A stretch of DNA of 64,000 nt from Acidobacteriota bacterium (GCA_947467605.1 CANIII010000002.1:1-64000), one strand, 5' to 3'. Shown: positions 35,316 to 44,889, numbered from the stretch's first letter. The notes: generated by a model from the letters alone, not told the origin. Numbers and translations are program-made.

Positions 35316-36158
35316 ATGGCGTTTTCGCGGATTGGGATCATCGGGATTGGGCTGATCGGTGGGTCGGTCGCGCGCGCGGCGCGCGCGGCGGATCCGGCGG
35401 TGTCGATTGTGGGACTCGATGTTGATGACGTCGCCGTGGCTGCGGTCGCGGCGGGCGTGATTGATCGCGCGGTGGATCTGGACACGCTCGCGCAGTGCGA
35501 TCTGATTGTGCTCGCGGCGCCGGTGTCCGCCAACCTGGCCTGGATGGATCGGCTCGCCGCGCGTGGCACGTCGGCGGTCGTCACCGATGTCGGCGGGACC
35601 AAACGACAGATGAACGCCAAAGCCACTGAACTGGCCGAGCGTCTGCGGTTTGTCGGCGGCCATCCGATGGCCGGCAGTGAGCGCAGCGGCTTTCAGGCGT
35701 CTGATGCGGCGTTGTTTCGTGATCGGAAGTGGTTCGTTGTGCCGCCGCCACGAATGCACGATCACGTTGTCACGCAGTTGCAGTCATGGATCGGCGCATT
35801 CGGTGCTCAACCGACGGTCGTCGACGCCGAGACGCATGATCGCGTGATGGCGGCGGTGAGCGCGTTGCCGCAGGTGGTCGTGAGTGCGTTGATGGCGGTC
35901 GTCGGTGAGCGCGTCGACGTCGAAGGCCTTGCAATGTCGGGGCCGGGACTGCGCGACACCACGCGCCTGGCAGGGTCGGCCGCGACGTGGATGACCGACG
36001 GTCTCGCGCACAACTCACGTGAAGTCGCTGACGCGATTGATGCACTGATCACGGAGTTGCGCGCGGTGCGCGATCAACTCGGCACGCCGGAACGCGTGGC
36101 GTCCCTGTTCGCCCGCGCGCAGGCGTGGCGCCGGGCCCTGCTGAACTCGTCGCGCTAG
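35316..36158 (+). CDS. tyrA: Prephenate dehydrogenase
   Basis: A 280-residue NAD(P)-dependent enzyme making 4-hydroxyphenylpyruvate, the Tyr precursor. The Rossmann loop G-I-I-G-I-G-L-I-G-G-S-V is at the N-terminus; T-D-V-G-G-T-K, G-G-H-P-M-A-G-S-E-R-S-G (catalytic His) and D-T-T-R-L-A follow. No ACT domain is attached. The 21 bases before it contain the repeated heptamer GGCAGAA, of which AAGG (35303-35306) may act as ribosome site. Last gene of the supraoperon; its stop overlaps a convergent gene by four bases. Confidence 0.94.
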   Translation: MAFSRIGIIGIGLIGGSVARAARAADPAVSIVGLDVDDVAVAAVAAGVIDRAVDLDTLAQCDLIVLAAPVSANLAWMDRLAARGTSAVVTDVGGTKRQMNAKATELAERLRFVGGHPMAGSERSGFQASDAALFRDRKWFVVPPPRMHDHVVTQLQSWIGAFGAQPTVVDAETHDRVMAAVSALPQVVVSALMAVVGERVDVEGLAMSGPGLRDTTRLAGSAATWMTDGLAHNSREVADAIDALITELRAVRDQLGTPERVASLFARAQAWRRALLNSSR

Positions 36159-36601
36159 CGCTCGCCGTCGCGCACGCGCACTTGGAAGCTGGCTGATCCC
36201 ACGGTCTTCTTGTTTTGCTTGAGCGAGAATCGCACGTCGAATTGCTCCGCGATGTCGAACTTGTGTTCGCTGGTGTACCGGCGCCGGATCAGGCTCTTGC
36301 CAGCTTCATACGGATCGCAATCATCCTGAGCCTCGGACCGGGTGCCGTCGCCCCACTCCCATTCGATCTTGGCGCAATAGAAATCCTGAAAGTCGTCCGC
36401 GCCGCCCGACAGTTCTGCCGTGGCCACGATGCGGGCCGGGGGGAAGGCGACCGACGGGTTCACCCGCACCGCGATGGACGGTTTACCCTTGCCCTGCGCC
36501 TGAGGTTCGGCTCGGCCCAGCGCGGAGACCGCCAGCAGCAGGGCCGCCAGCAACAGTGGCCGCACCCGGCCGTGAGTTATGATGGTCGGTCTATTTTCCA
36601 T
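36155..36601 (-). CDS. Secreted hypothetical protein with a PKD-like fold
   Basis: A 148-residue protein with a signal peptide (R-P-L-L-L-A-A-L-L-L-A-V-S-A-L-G). The mature part shows V-A-F-P-P-A-R-I-V-A-T-A-E-L, E-W-E-W-G-D-G-T-R-S and a following Y-x-H-x-F-type strand pattern (Y-T-S-E-H-K-F), the hallmark of a PKD-like Ig domain, and two cysteines (Y-C-A-K and D-C-D-P) that may pair. Single domain, no enzyme motif. ATG 36601 starts the signal peptide. Divergent from pepA by 31 bases and convergent with tyrA. Function unknown. Confidence 0.72.
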   Translation of the reverse strand: MENRPTIITHGRVRPLLLAALLLAVSALGRAEPQAQGKGKPSIAVRVNPSVAFPPARIVATAELSGGADDFQDFYCAKIEWEWGDGTRSEAQDDCDPYEAGKSLIRRRYTSEHKFDIAEQFDVRFSLKQNKKTVGSASFQVRVRDGER

Positions 36602-36632
36602 GCGAATAGCCGCAGTGTAGCAGAGGCGTTTG

Positions 36633-38156
36633 ATGGTGATGCAGGTCCCACAGTTTGACGGAGTAGTAACACCGGCCGCAGACGTCGCGGTCGACATGCT
36701 GTTCGTTCCGGTCTTTCAAGACGACGCCGATGCGTCGGTGGCCGGCGTCTCAGGCCTGGACGCGGCCACGGCTGGCTGGATCGGTCAGGCGCGCGCGAGC
36801 GGCGAGTTTCGCGCCAAACTCTACGAATTCTTCATCGTCCCCGCCACGTCGGGCTGGAAGGCGCGGCGCCTCGCGTTTGTCGGCGCCGGTAAGCGCGCTG
36901 AGATCACGCCGGAGCGGCTGCGCAAGATCGCCGCGTCGTGCGGGTATACCGCGCGACTGCGATTGGTGACGAGTGCCGCCATCTTGATCCGCGATGGCTT
37001 CGAGCCCCTCGCGTTTGCGTCAACGGTGGCGGACGGGCTGTCTGCGGCCGAGTTCGACTCCGGCGTCTACAAAGCCGACCAGACGTCCGAGGGACGTTTC
37101 CCCGAACAGTTGATCGTGATCGTGCCCGGCGGCGATCGTGCAGCGTTGCAGGCGGCCGTTCTGCGCGGACGCGTCATTGGCGATGCGGCCAATCAGGCAC
37201 GGATGCTGGCGAATGAACCCGCCAATGTCCTGACGCCGCGTGAATTTGCAACACGTGTGCAGGCCATGGGCGTGGCTGCAGGGCTGACGGTGGACGTGCT
37301 GGACGACACGCGGCTGCGTGAGCTGGGCATGGGACTCCTGTTGGGCGTCGCGCAAGGCAGCGCTGAACCGGCGCGCTTGGTGGTGCTTCGATACGAACCC
37401 GCCGGTCCGCATGCGGCGAAGACTGGCCCGGTTCTCGGCTTGGTCGGCAAGGGTGTGACGTTCGATACCGGTGGCATCTCGATCAAGCCCGCGGAGGGCA
37501 TGGATCGGATGAAAGACGACATGGCCGGCGGTGCGGCGGTGGCTGCCGCGGTGTGCGCCATCGCGAAACTCGGCGGCCCGCATCGTGTCATCGGCGTGAT
37601 TCCCATGGTCGAGAACATGCCGAGCGGCACGGCGATTCGCCCGGGCGATGTGCTGACCGCGGCGAACGGCGCGACGGTGGAGATCACAAACACGGACGCC
37701 GAAGGCCGGCTGATTCTGGCTGACGCGCTCTGGTACGCACAGCAACTCGGTGCCACACATCTGATTGACGTCGCGACCCTCACCGGCGCGTGCGTCGTCG
37801 CGCTGGGGAAGACGGCCTCCGGTCTGATGGGCGCGCCCGATGCGTGGGTCGACACGATTCGCACGGTCGCGGGCCGGGCCGGTGATCGTGTGTGGCCGCT
37901 GCCGCTGTTCGATGAGTACCGTGAGCAGTTGAAGAGCGAGATCGCCGACATGATCAATGCGGCGTCGGGTCGCGGGGCCGGTGCGATTACGGCAGCGTGG
38001 TTTCTGCGCGAATTTGTGACGAACGATCGGCCCTGGGCGCATCTCGACATTGCCGGCACGGCGTGGTCTGAGGAGCGCAAGGCGTATCAGCCGAAAGGCG
38101 CGACAGGCGCCGCAGTGCGAACGCTTATTGATCTGGGGATGACGGCGGGCGCGTAG
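36633..38156 (+). CDS. pepA: Leucyl aminopeptidase (M17)
   Basis: A 507-residue cytosolic metallo-aminopeptidase. The C-terminal catalytic domain shows K-G-V-T-F-D-T-G-G-I-S-I-K-P, M-K-D-D-M-A-G-G-A-A-V, and N-T-D-A-E-G-R-L, the M17 signature that holds two metal ions. The N-terminal domain is of usual size. ATG 36633 follows an AGAGG site about five bases upstream; a TTG three bases earlier is also in frame. Its 3' end overlaps a convergent small membrane-protein gene by 32 bases. Confidence 0.96.
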   Translation: MVMQVPQFDGVVTPAADVAVDMLFVPVFQDDADASVAGVSGLDAATAGWIGQARASGEFRAKLYEFFIVPATSGWKARRLAFVGAGKRAEITPERLRKIAASCGYTARLRLVTSAAILIRDGFEPLAFASTVADGLSAAEFDSGVYKADQTSEGRFPEQLIVIVPGGDRAALQAAVLRGRVIGDAANQARMLANEPANVLTPREFATRVQAMGVAAGLTVDVLDDTRLRELGMGLLLGVAQGSAEPARLVVLRYEPAGPHAAKTGPVLGLVGKGVTFDTGGISIKPAEGMDRMKDDMAGGAAVAAAVCAIAKLGGPHRVIGVIPMVENMPSGTAIRPGDVLTAANGATVEITNTDAEGRLILADALWYAQQLGATHLIDVATLTGACVVALGKTASGLMGAPDAWVDTIRTVAGRAGDRVWPLPLFDEYREQLKSEIADMINAASGRGAGAITAAWFLREFVTNDRPWAHLDIAGTAWSEERKAYQPKGATGAAVRTLIDLGMTAGA

Positions 38157-38409
38157 TCGCGTCGGGCGAGAGCGGCACCGGCCCGAGCGATGGCGGGGCG
38201 TCGCTGTCATACGTGCGACGGAACTTGCGCCACAGAATCCAGACGCTGGCGAGCAACACACCAAACACGAGCGCCGAAATCACGAGTGCGCCGGTCAAGC
38301 CGAACGCGCCGACCATGACATTGCCCAGATTGCCGCCTTCGGCCGGCGGACGAGACACCTGCACCATGAACGGATCCTGCAGGGGCGGGTTCGCCGGTGT
38401 CTGCACCAT
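38125..38409 (-). CDS. Small single-pass membrane protein, unknown
   Basis: A 94-residue protein with one strong helix in the middle (V-M-V-G-A-F-G-L-T-G-A-L-V-I-S-A-L-V-F-G and on) followed by the basic W-R-K-F-R-R stop-transfer segment and a Pro/Ser/Asp-rich tail. It lies nine bases downstream of the amidase gene on the same strand and is the last gene of the ftsK-amidase unit, so a role near the division or envelope machinery is possible. No family recognised. The end overlaps pepA tail to tail. Confidence 0.65.
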   Translation of the reverse strand: MVQTPANPPLQDPFMVQVSRPPAEGGNLGNVMVGAFGLTGALVISALVFGVLLASVWILWRKFRRTYDSDAPPSLGPVPLSPDATTRPPSSPDQ

Positions 38410-38418
38410 GCCTGTTCG

Positions 38419-39816
38419 CTACTGGTCCTTCGACCCAGCAGGCGTCGCCTTCTTGAGGGACGTCTGATACTTCACGATCCCATCAAAGAGTGCCTGCGCA
38501 ATGCGCTGCTTGGTCGCCGGCAGTTTCAGCGACGCGGCGTCTGTGCGATTGGTCAGGAACGAGATCTCCGCCAGCACGCTCGGCATCTCGGCGCCAATGA
38601 GCACCACGAACGGCGCCTGTTTCACACCCAGATCGCGTACCGTCGTGGTCGGCGTCTTGAGGCGCCGCACCATGGAAGTTTGCACCATGGTCGCCAACTC
38701 GCGCGATTCAGCGAGCTTGGCGTTGAGGGCAATCGCTTTCAGGATCTCGGGCAGGTGTCCCATGCTCTTGCTCGACGCCGCGTTTTCGCGGGCCGCGACG
38801 GCTTCTGCGTCGCGATTGGTGGCGAAGTTGAGGAAGTACGTCTCGAGACCGCGGACATCGGCACTCTTGCTGGCGTTCGCATGAATTGAGAGGAACAGAT
38901 CCGCACCGGCGCGATTGGCGATCGCCGTGCGTTCTTCGAGCGGAATGAACTCGTCGGTGCTTCGCGTTAACACCACCTCAAAGCCCGGCTGGTCCTGAAA
39001 CAACTGCTGCAGACGAAGTGCGATGTCGAGGACGAGATCCTTCTCGACGATGTCGTTGCCCTGTGCGCCTGGATCGTGTCCGCCGTGTCCGGCGTCGATC
39101 ACGATGCGCTGAACGCTCAGACCGAGCTGACGCGCGAGGGAGTAGTCGCCTTTGCGTGTCGGACTGGCCGCGGGCATCGGGACGACTGGCGCGGGGCTGG
39201 TCGGCTTGGCCGGTGCGGGGGCTGAAGCCGGTGCCGGCGCAGGCGGTGCAGGCTGCACCGGAACCGGCGAGACGGTTCCGGCCGATTCCATCGGCGCCGC
39301 AACGATCGGCAGCGTCGTGTTCAGCACCGGCTCGTGGATCGTCGTCTTCGTGAGCGGTGCCGGCACGGGGCCCTCCGCATCAATGACGAGGCGGTACGGG
39401 CTGTACAGGGGATAGATGCTGTGCTTCGGCGCGCCAGCGAGATCGATGACGATGCGCGTCGTGCCGGCGACGGGATGGCCAAGCCGAACGCCGGTGACCA
39501 GCATCCCCTTGAGCGCCGCGGCGGCCGCCGGAACACCATCGCCGACACCGGTCGCCTTCAGATCCAGAAACACGCGATCCGGACCGGCGATGCGATCACT
39601 GAGAAAGGCCACTTCGCGATCCACGTCGAGCACGATGCGATCACCGCCAGGCAACGCTTCGCGTGTGATACCACGCAACACCGCCGCGGGCGTCGTCTGC
39701 GGCTTGGCGCCCCTTGGCGGCGACGCCGGTGTTTGCGCAGACAGGAAGGCACCACACAGCCACAGGCCGATGGCCAGGGCCACAATCCGACGAGGGCGTG
39801 CGGTGTCTCGGGTCAT
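38419..39816 (-). CDS. N-acetylmuramoyl-L-alanine amidase with AMIN domain (AmiC type)
   Basis: A 465-residue exported peptidoglycan amidase. A signal peptide is followed by an AMIN domain (about 45-150) that localises to septal peptidoglycan, a Pro/Ala-rich linker (200-235), and an amidase_3 domain: I-V-I-D-A-G-H-G-G-H-D-P-G (zinc His), V-L-T-R-S-T-D-E, E-R-T-x-I-A-N, L-F-L-S-I-H-A-N-A (zinc His) and A-E-I-S-F-L-T-N (catalytic Glu). It cleaves cross-linking stems to split daughter cells. It overlaps ftsK by four bases, a sensible pairing for division. Confidence 0.93.
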   Translation of the reverse strand: MTRDTARPRRIVALAIGLWLCGAFLSAQTPASPPRGAKPQTTPAAVLRGITREALPGGDRIVLDVDREVAFLSDRIAGPDRVFLDLKATGVGDGVPAAAAALKGMLVTGVRLGHPVAGTTRIVIDLAGAPKHSIYPLYSPYRLVIDAEGPVPAPLTKTTIHEPVLNTTLPIVAAPMESAGTVSPVPVQPAPPAPAPASAPAPAKPTSPAPVVPMPAASPTRKGDYSLARQLGLSVQRIVIDAGHGGHDPGAQGNDIVEKDLVLDIALRLQQLFQDQPGFEVVLTRSTDEFIPLEERTAIANRAGADLFLSIHANASKSADVRGLETYFLNFATNRDAEAVAARENAASSKSMGHLPEILKAIALNAKLAESRELATMVQTSMVRRLKTPTTTVRDLGVKQAPFVVLIGAEMPSVLAEISFLTNRTDAASLKLPATKQRIAQALFDGIVKYQTSLKKATPAGSKDQ

Positions 39817-42191
39817 CGCAGTTGTGCGTCCACTTCTTCGAAGTAGCCCTGGTCAACGAGTACTTCGCGTTTGCCGTTCGTGGCGGGGGAGACGATGCCG
39901 TCCATTTCCATCATGTCGATCAGTCGTGCGGCGCGGCTGAAGCCGATGCGCAGCCGACGTTGCAGATAGGAGATCGACGCCTGTCCGCTCGACACGACAA
40001 TGCGCGCAGCTTCGTCGAACAGTTCGTCCTTGTCCATCGGCACGCCGCCGGGGCCCGTGCCTTCCTTCTTCTCTTCGGCGGTGATCGTCGTGTCGTACTG
40101 CGGTTTGCCCTGCTTGCGGAGGAAGCTGCACAGCCGTGCCGTCTCCTGCTCCGAGATATACGGCCCGTGGATACGGATGTAGCGCGACGAGGCCGGAGGC
40201 AGGAAGAGCATGTCGCCCTTGCCCAGCAACTGTTCGGCGCCGTTGCCATCGAGAATCGTGCGCGAGTCGATGCGCGACGCCACTCGGAACGCAATGCGCG
40301 CCGGGAGATTCGCCTTGATGACGCCGGTGATCACGTCCACCGACGGGCGCTGCGTGGCCAGAATCAAGTGAATGCCGATCGCACGCGCCATCTGTGCCAG
40401 TCTGCAGATAGATTCTTCGACCTCTTTGCCGGCCACCATCATCAAGTCGGCCAACTCGTCGATGATCACGATGATGTAGGGGAGTGTCTTGAGCTCAACG
40501 CCCGCGTCGGTCTTCGCTTCCTTGTTCTCTTCGAGCATTGCGCGGATGTTGCGGTTGTGCTGATCGATGTTGCGCACACCAGCGGCGGCGAGCGTTTTGT
40601 AGCGCTCTTCCATTTCACGCACGGCCCACCGCAGCGCATTGGCTGCCTGCTTCGGTTCGACGACGACCGGCGTCATGAGGTGCGGAATATCCTCATACAT
40701 GCCGAGCTCGAGACGCTTCGGGTCGATCATGATGAAGCGACATTCCTCTGGAGAGGCGCGAAACAGAATGCTGCTGATCATCGCGTTCACGCTGACCGAT
40801 TTGCCCGCGCCGGTTGAACCCGCGATGAGCAAGTGGGGCATGGTGGCCATGTCACCGGCGAACGGTTCGCCATTGATGGTCTTGCCAAGCGTCATCGTCA
40901 GCTTCGACGTCGCGCGGGTGTAGACATCGGATTCGAGGAGTTCACGCAGGCCAATGGCTTCGCGCACCTGATTCGGGATCTGAATGCCGACGGTGGATTT
41001 GCCCGGGATGCGGTCGATCAGCACCGACTCCGCCTGCATCGCGAGACACAGGTCGTCGGCCAGGCCGGTAATACGGCTGTACTTCACGCCGGCGTCGGGC
41101 TTGAACTCGTACGTCGTGACCACCGGGCCCGGATGAATCTGGACGACGGATCCTTCGACGCTGAACTCGCGGCACTTTTCCTCCAGTAGCTTCGCCGCAT
41201 CCATCAAGAGGCGTTCGTCGATCTTGCCGTGCTGCTTGGGTGGATCGAGCAACGAGAGTGGCGGGAATGCGTACGTGCCCTTCTTGCGTTCTGCCGGCGC
41301 CTTCGAGCTCGTGTCCGCATCAGTCAAGGGCAGGTTCACCGGCATCGGCACGGAACGACGAATGGACGGCGGTGCCGCTTTGGCGCGGACCGGCACCAAC
41401 TCCTCGTCCTCTTCTTCCTCATCCTCGCGGTCGTCGTCATCCACGCTCTTCGAAGGCTTGATCGCCTGTCGGGCGGCCTTCAGGGTGGCGGCAGCGCCGG
41501 CCGCCTTTGTGGCAATCTCGGCCTTGACCGCGCCAGCTTTGGCCGTGTGTTTCTTTACGATTTCCGCGCGCTCGCGAGCCCGTACACGCTCCGCACGCCA
41601 GGCGCGCCAGCGTCCCACCCATCCGCCGGTGCTCGAGCGCACGACGGAGGCCGTGTGCGTTGAGGCACGGCCGAACGAGAACTGCGTCGACAAGACGAGC
41701 GCGAGGCCGAGCGACGTCAGGAGGACCAACACGGCGCCGGTGGTGTTCAGGTATTCCTTCAGCACGCCGGCAATGGCTCCACCGACGATGCCCCCCCCGG
41801 GGAAGGAGGACCCGCTGGCTGCCGGATCAAAGACACCAAACGCCACGCCGAGCAGCCCCGACGCGCACAGGAACAACATGACGGCGCCCGTCAGCTTTGT
41901 ATATTTCGCGTCGAACTCCTGGCACCAAAACGCATGCCAGCCGATCACGCAGAGCACAGCCGGGATCAGATATGACGTGTAGCCCAGTAGTTGCAGGGAA
42001 CTCTCGGCAACGAAGGCGCCGACGCGTCCCCCGAAGTTCAACGGCGGGCCGGCCGCGATGTTGTTGAAGAACCAGACCGGGTCGGCCGGCGAATAACTGA
42101 CGAGCGCGATTAGCCAGAACAACGCGAGCGCGAAGAGCGCCACGCCGTAGACTTCGCTGATTCGTCGAGACAATGCGGAGTTGGACATCAT
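39813..42191 (-). CDS. ftsK: DNA translocase FtsK
   Basis: A 792-residue septal motor that pumps chromosome ends during division. The N-terminus has four to five transmembrane helices (about 15-185). A Lys/Asp/Glu-rich linker follows (D-D-D-R-E-D-E-E-E-E near 250-262). The motor domain shows V-D-Y-x-type alpha segment P-G-P-V-V-T-T-Y-E, G-K-x-I-x-G-E-P, Walker A I-A-G-S-T-G-A-G-K-S, and P-H-L-M-T-P-V-V; the C-terminal winged-helix gamma domain (R-A-A-R-L-I-D-M-M-E) reads KOPS sites. Starts 15 bases after the RNase J gene. A run of eight C at 41791 is in frame. Confidence 0.95.
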   Translation of the reverse strand: MMSNSALSRRISEVYGVALFALALFWLIALVSYSPADPVWFFNNIAAGPPLNFGGRVGAFVAESSLQLLGYTSYLIPAVLCVIGWHAFWCQEFDAKYTKLTGAVMLFLCASGLLGVAFGVFDPAASGSSFPGGGIVGGAIAGVLKEYLNTTGAVLVLLTSLGLALVLSTQFSFGRASTHTASVVRSSTGGWVGRWRAWRAERVRARERAEIVKKHTAKAGAVKAEIATKAAGAAATLKAARQAIKPSKSVDDDDREDEEEEDEELVPVRAKAAPPSIRRSVPMPVNLPLTDADTSSKAPAERKKGTYAFPPLSLLDPPKQHGKIDERLLMDAAKLLEEKCREFSVEGSVVQIHPGPVVTTYEFKPDAGVKYSRITGLADDLCLAMQAESVLIDRIPGKSTVGIQIPNQVREAIGLRELLESDVYTRATSKLTMTLGKTINGEPFAGDMATMPHLLIAGSTGAGKSVSVNAMISSILFRASPEECRFIMIDPKRLELGMYEDIPHLMTPVVVEPKQAANALRWAVREMEERYKTLAAAGVRNIDQHNRNIRAMLEENKEAKTDAGVELKTLPYIIVIIDELADLMMVAGKEVEESICRLAQMARAIGIHLILATQRPSVDVITGVIKANLPARIAFRVASRIDSRTILDGNGAEQLLGKGDMLFLPPASSRYIRIHGPYISEQETARLCSFLRKQGKPQYDTTITAEEKKEGTGPGGVPMDKDELFDEAARIVVSSGQASISYLQRRLRIGFSRAARLIDMMEMDGIVSPATNGKREVLVDQGYFEEVDAQLR

Positions 42192-42206
42192 TCCCCTTTA
42201 GTTACT

Positions 42207-43883
42207 TCATACCTCAAGCACCACCGGCAGTACAAGTGGCCGGCGGCCCGCACGCTTGCGGAACATGCGCTGCATTTCGATCCGAATCCGTTCCTTCAAG
42301 AGCCCGGGATCTGTCCGTTCTTCCGGCAGTGCGCCTTCCACCACTCGAATCAGCCACTCCGGCGCCTCTTTCAACATGGCGTCGTGCCGCGGGTCCACCG
42401 CCAATCCGCGCGCAATGATCTCCGGCGGCTTCTCAACGGCGCCGGTCCGACTGTTGATCGCCACGACCGCGACCACCAGGCCGTCTCCCGCCAGATGTCG
42501 TCGATCCCGCAAGACCTCGTCGGCGATTTCGCCGGTCCGTGTCCCATCCACCAAGACCCGGCCGGTTGGCACCTTGCCCACGATCTGCCCCTGGTTATTC
42601 TCGAAACGCACCACATCGCCGTCCTCGATGATGAGGACCGCAGAGGTGGGCGAGACCAGCGGCGCCATCCGGGCATGCCGTGCCAGCTGCCGATACTCAC
42701 CATGTATCGGCACGAACACCTTCGGCCTAACCAGGCTGAGCACTAATTTCAGTTCTTCGGCGCTGGCATGGCCCGAGACGTGGATGTGGCGGCTACCGTC
42801 GGCCACGATTTCCGCGCCACGACGAGCCACATGGTTCATGACCCGGCCAATAGCCTTGTCGTTGCCGGGGATGATGCGCGCAGAAAACGCCACGACATCC
42901 TCGGGCCCGATCTTGACGTGGCGGTGATCGTCGATGGCCATGCGGGGCAGTGCCGCCATCGGCTCACCCTGCGAGCCGGTGCACACGCACAGCACGTCCT
43001 GCGCCGGATACTCGCGCACGTCACTGTCGCGAATCTGCAAACCCGCCGGCATCTTCAGCCGGCCCAACTCCATCGCGATCGCCGTGTTCTGCTGCATGCT
43101 GCGGCCGAGGAACGCGATCTTGCGGTCGAATTGCTCCGCCAGATCCACAAGCAGCTGAATGCGATACATGCTCGTGGAAAACGTCGCGACGATGATCTTG
43201 CCGCCCGCACTGCTGAAGATCTCGTCGAAGCCGTCGATGACGTCGCGCTCGGAGCCCGTGAAGCCCGGCCGGTCGGCGTTCGTGCTGTCGGAGAACAACG
43301 CGAGCACGCCCTGGCCGCCGAGTTCGGCAAAGCGGTGATAGTCGAACGTCTCGCCGTCGAGCGGCGTCTGGTCGATCTTGAAATCGCCCGTATGAATGAT
43401 CACGCCCTGCGGCGTGTGGATCGCCAGACCCACGCAATCCGGAATGCTGTGGGGCACGCGCAGGAACTCCACGCGCATGTTCCCGATTTCCACGACGTCC
43501 TTCGGTTTCACCACCACCAGACGATCGGCGTAATCGATGCCGTGTTCGTCGAGCTTCGGCTTCACGAGCGCGAGGGTGAACTCCGTGCCATAGATCGGGC
43601 AGTCGAGCAGCGGCCAGACGTGCGGCACACCGCCAATGTGATCTTCATGTCCGTGCGTGAGAATGAGCGCGCGAATCCTCCCGCGCCAGGCCTCGAGCGA
43701 CGCGAGATCCGGCAGCACCAGATCGACGCCAAACAGCTCCGGCTCAGGGAACATCACGCCGGCATCGATCAACAGGGCGGTATCCCCGCACACGAGCAGG
43801 TGCATGTTCATGCCGAATTCGCCAATACCACCGAGCGGAATGAACTCGACTGCAGGTGTACCGGCGACGACGTCTGTCGTCAT
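42207..43883 (-). CDS. rnj: Ribonuclease J
   Basis: A 558-residue metallo-beta-lactamase fold RNase with 5'-3' exo- and endonuclease activity, a main RNA-decay enzyme where RNase E is absent or secondary. Seen are I-P-L-G-G-I-G-E-F-G-M-N, the H-G-H-E-D-H-I-G-G metal site, L-F-S-D-S-T-N-A-D-R-P-G, and C-terminal beta-CASP motifs including V-S-G-H-A-S and P-I-H-G-E-Y-R. ATG 43883 gives the family N-terminus; longer in-frame residues have none. About 145 bases upstream of it are non-coding and may hold its promoter (TATAGT near 44028-44033 is a weak candidate). Confidence 0.94.
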   Translation of the reverse strand: MTTDVVAGTPAVEFIPLGGIGEFGMNMHLLVCGDTALLIDAGVMFPEPELFGVDLVLPDLASLEAWRGRIRALILTHGHEDHIGGVPHVWPLLDCPIYGTEFTLALVKPKLDEHGIDYADRLVVVKPKDVVEIGNMRVEFLRVPHSIPDCVGLAIHTPQGVIIHTGDFKIDQTPLDGETFDYHRFAELGGQGVLALFSDSTNADRPGFTGSERDVIDGFDEIFSSAGGKIIVATFSTSMYRIQLLVDLAEQFDRKIAFLGRSMQQNTAIAMELGRLKMPAGLQIRDSDVREYPAQDVLCVCTGSQGEPMAALPRMAIDDHRHVKIGPEDVVAFSARIIPGNDKAIGRVMNHVARRGAEIVADGSRHIHVSGHASAEELKLVLSLVRPKVFVPIHGEYRQLARHARMAPLVSPTSAVLIIEDGDVVRFENNQGQIVGKVPTGRVLVDGTRTGEIADEVLRDRRHLAGDGLVVAVVAINSRTGAVEKPPEIIARGLAVDPRHDAMLKEAPEWLIRVVEGALPEERTDPGLLKERIRIEMQRMFRKRAGRRPLVLPVVLEV

Positions 43884-44028
43884 GTCGTGAATCCCCAGCG
43901 CAACGTCTTGCCTCGTGATCGGACACGCACGCTCATGTCGAGCCGGGAGCTCGAACAACTGAGAGGCGAATCCGACCTGGGTCGGCTTGCTGGGAGCAGC
44001 CGGAAACAGGGCGGGAAAAACGGGCTAA

Positions 44029-44889
44029 CTATAACACGGCAGAGCGTTTCGCCGACGCGAGGCTGTCAACGAGGCGTGCGAGTTCAACGAGCGAGAGGGT
44101 TTCGGGGCGGCGCATGCCGTCAATGTCGAGGGCCAGCAGCAGAGCCGGCGCCTTCGGATCGTACGCCTTCAGCACGTTGTTGAGCGTCTTGCGCCGCAGG
44201 CTGAACATCGTGCGCACGAGGCGGTCGAAGATCTCCTGATCCGAGATACGCACCGTGCGTGGCTGAAAGGTGAGATGCGCGATCGCGGAGTGCACCTTTG
44301 GCGGCGGATTGAACGCCCCGGGCGGCAGCCGAAGCGGCACGTTGATGTGTGTGTCTAGCTGCAGATAGAGGCTGAGTGCGCCCCAGGCTTTCGTTCCCGG
44401 CTTCGCGGCGAGTCGGTCCGCCACTTCGCGTTGGAGCATGACCGTCGCGTCGAAGAACATGCCCGTCTGCGCCTGCCATTCCAGCAACTTGAACAGAATC
44501 GGCGTCGACAAGTTGTACGGCAGGTTGCCGACAATGCGAAGACGGCGCGGCGCGGGGGCACCAGTCGCACCGGGTGGGGTCTGCGGTTGCAGACCTGTGA
44601 GAAACGGCAGCACTTCGGTGCGCAAAATGTCGCCACTAATCAGCGACACGTTGGGCGGCACACGCGGTGCCAGCGCTGCGAGCAGGTCGCGATCCACTTC
44701 GACCGCGAGAATCGGTGCGCCGGTGCGCGCAAGCGGAAAGGTCAGCGCGCCTTCCCCGGGGCCGATCTCCAGAAACACGTCGCCTGGCTGTGGATCAATC
44801 GTGCGCACGACCTTCTCGGCCCACTTCGATGACAGAAAGTGTTGCCCGAAGCGTTTGCGCGCCCGAAATGACCGTTTGGGTGTGCTCAC
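44029..44889 (-). CDS. rsmA: 16S rRNA (adenine(1518)-N(6)/adenine(1519)-N(6))-dimethyltransferase
   Basis: A 286-residue enzyme (KsgA) dimethylating two adenines in helix 45 of 16S rRNA. Signature motifs: F-G-Q-H-F-L, E-I-G-P-G-E-G-A-L-T (SAM), V-E-V-D-R-D-L, and N-L-P-Y-N-L-S-T-P-I (catalytic). The C-terminal helical domain is intact. Start overlaps the zincin gene stop by four bases. It is the last gene of the lexA operon. Confidence 0.96.
   Translation of the reverse strand: MSTPKRSFRARKRFGQHFLSSKWAEKVVRTIDPQPGDVFLEIGPGEGALTFPLARTGAPILAVEVDRDLLAALAPRVPPNVSLISGDILRTEVLPFLTGLQPQTPPGATGAPAPRRLRIVGNLPYNLSTPILFKLLEWQAQTGMFFDATVMLQREVADRLAAKPGTKAWGALSLYLQLDTHINVPLRLPPGAFNPPPKVHSAIAHLTFQPRTVRISDQEIFDRLVRTMFSLRRKTLNNVLKAYDPKAPALLLALDIDGMRRPETLSLVELARLVDSLASAKRSAVL

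Noticed and set aside
41791..41798. Run of eight C in ftsK as a possible frameshift
   Set aside because: The reading frame is continuous and the flanking protein matches FtsK, so there is no sign of an error.
44028..44033. TATAGT as a clear RNase J promoter
   Set aside because: The -10-like hexamer is good but no -35 is found at a suitable distance; left as a remark in the gene entry.
42768..44183. 471-residue plus-strand frame opposite RNase J and rsmA
   Set aside because: Spans two real genes and the gap between them and lacks any family resemblance.
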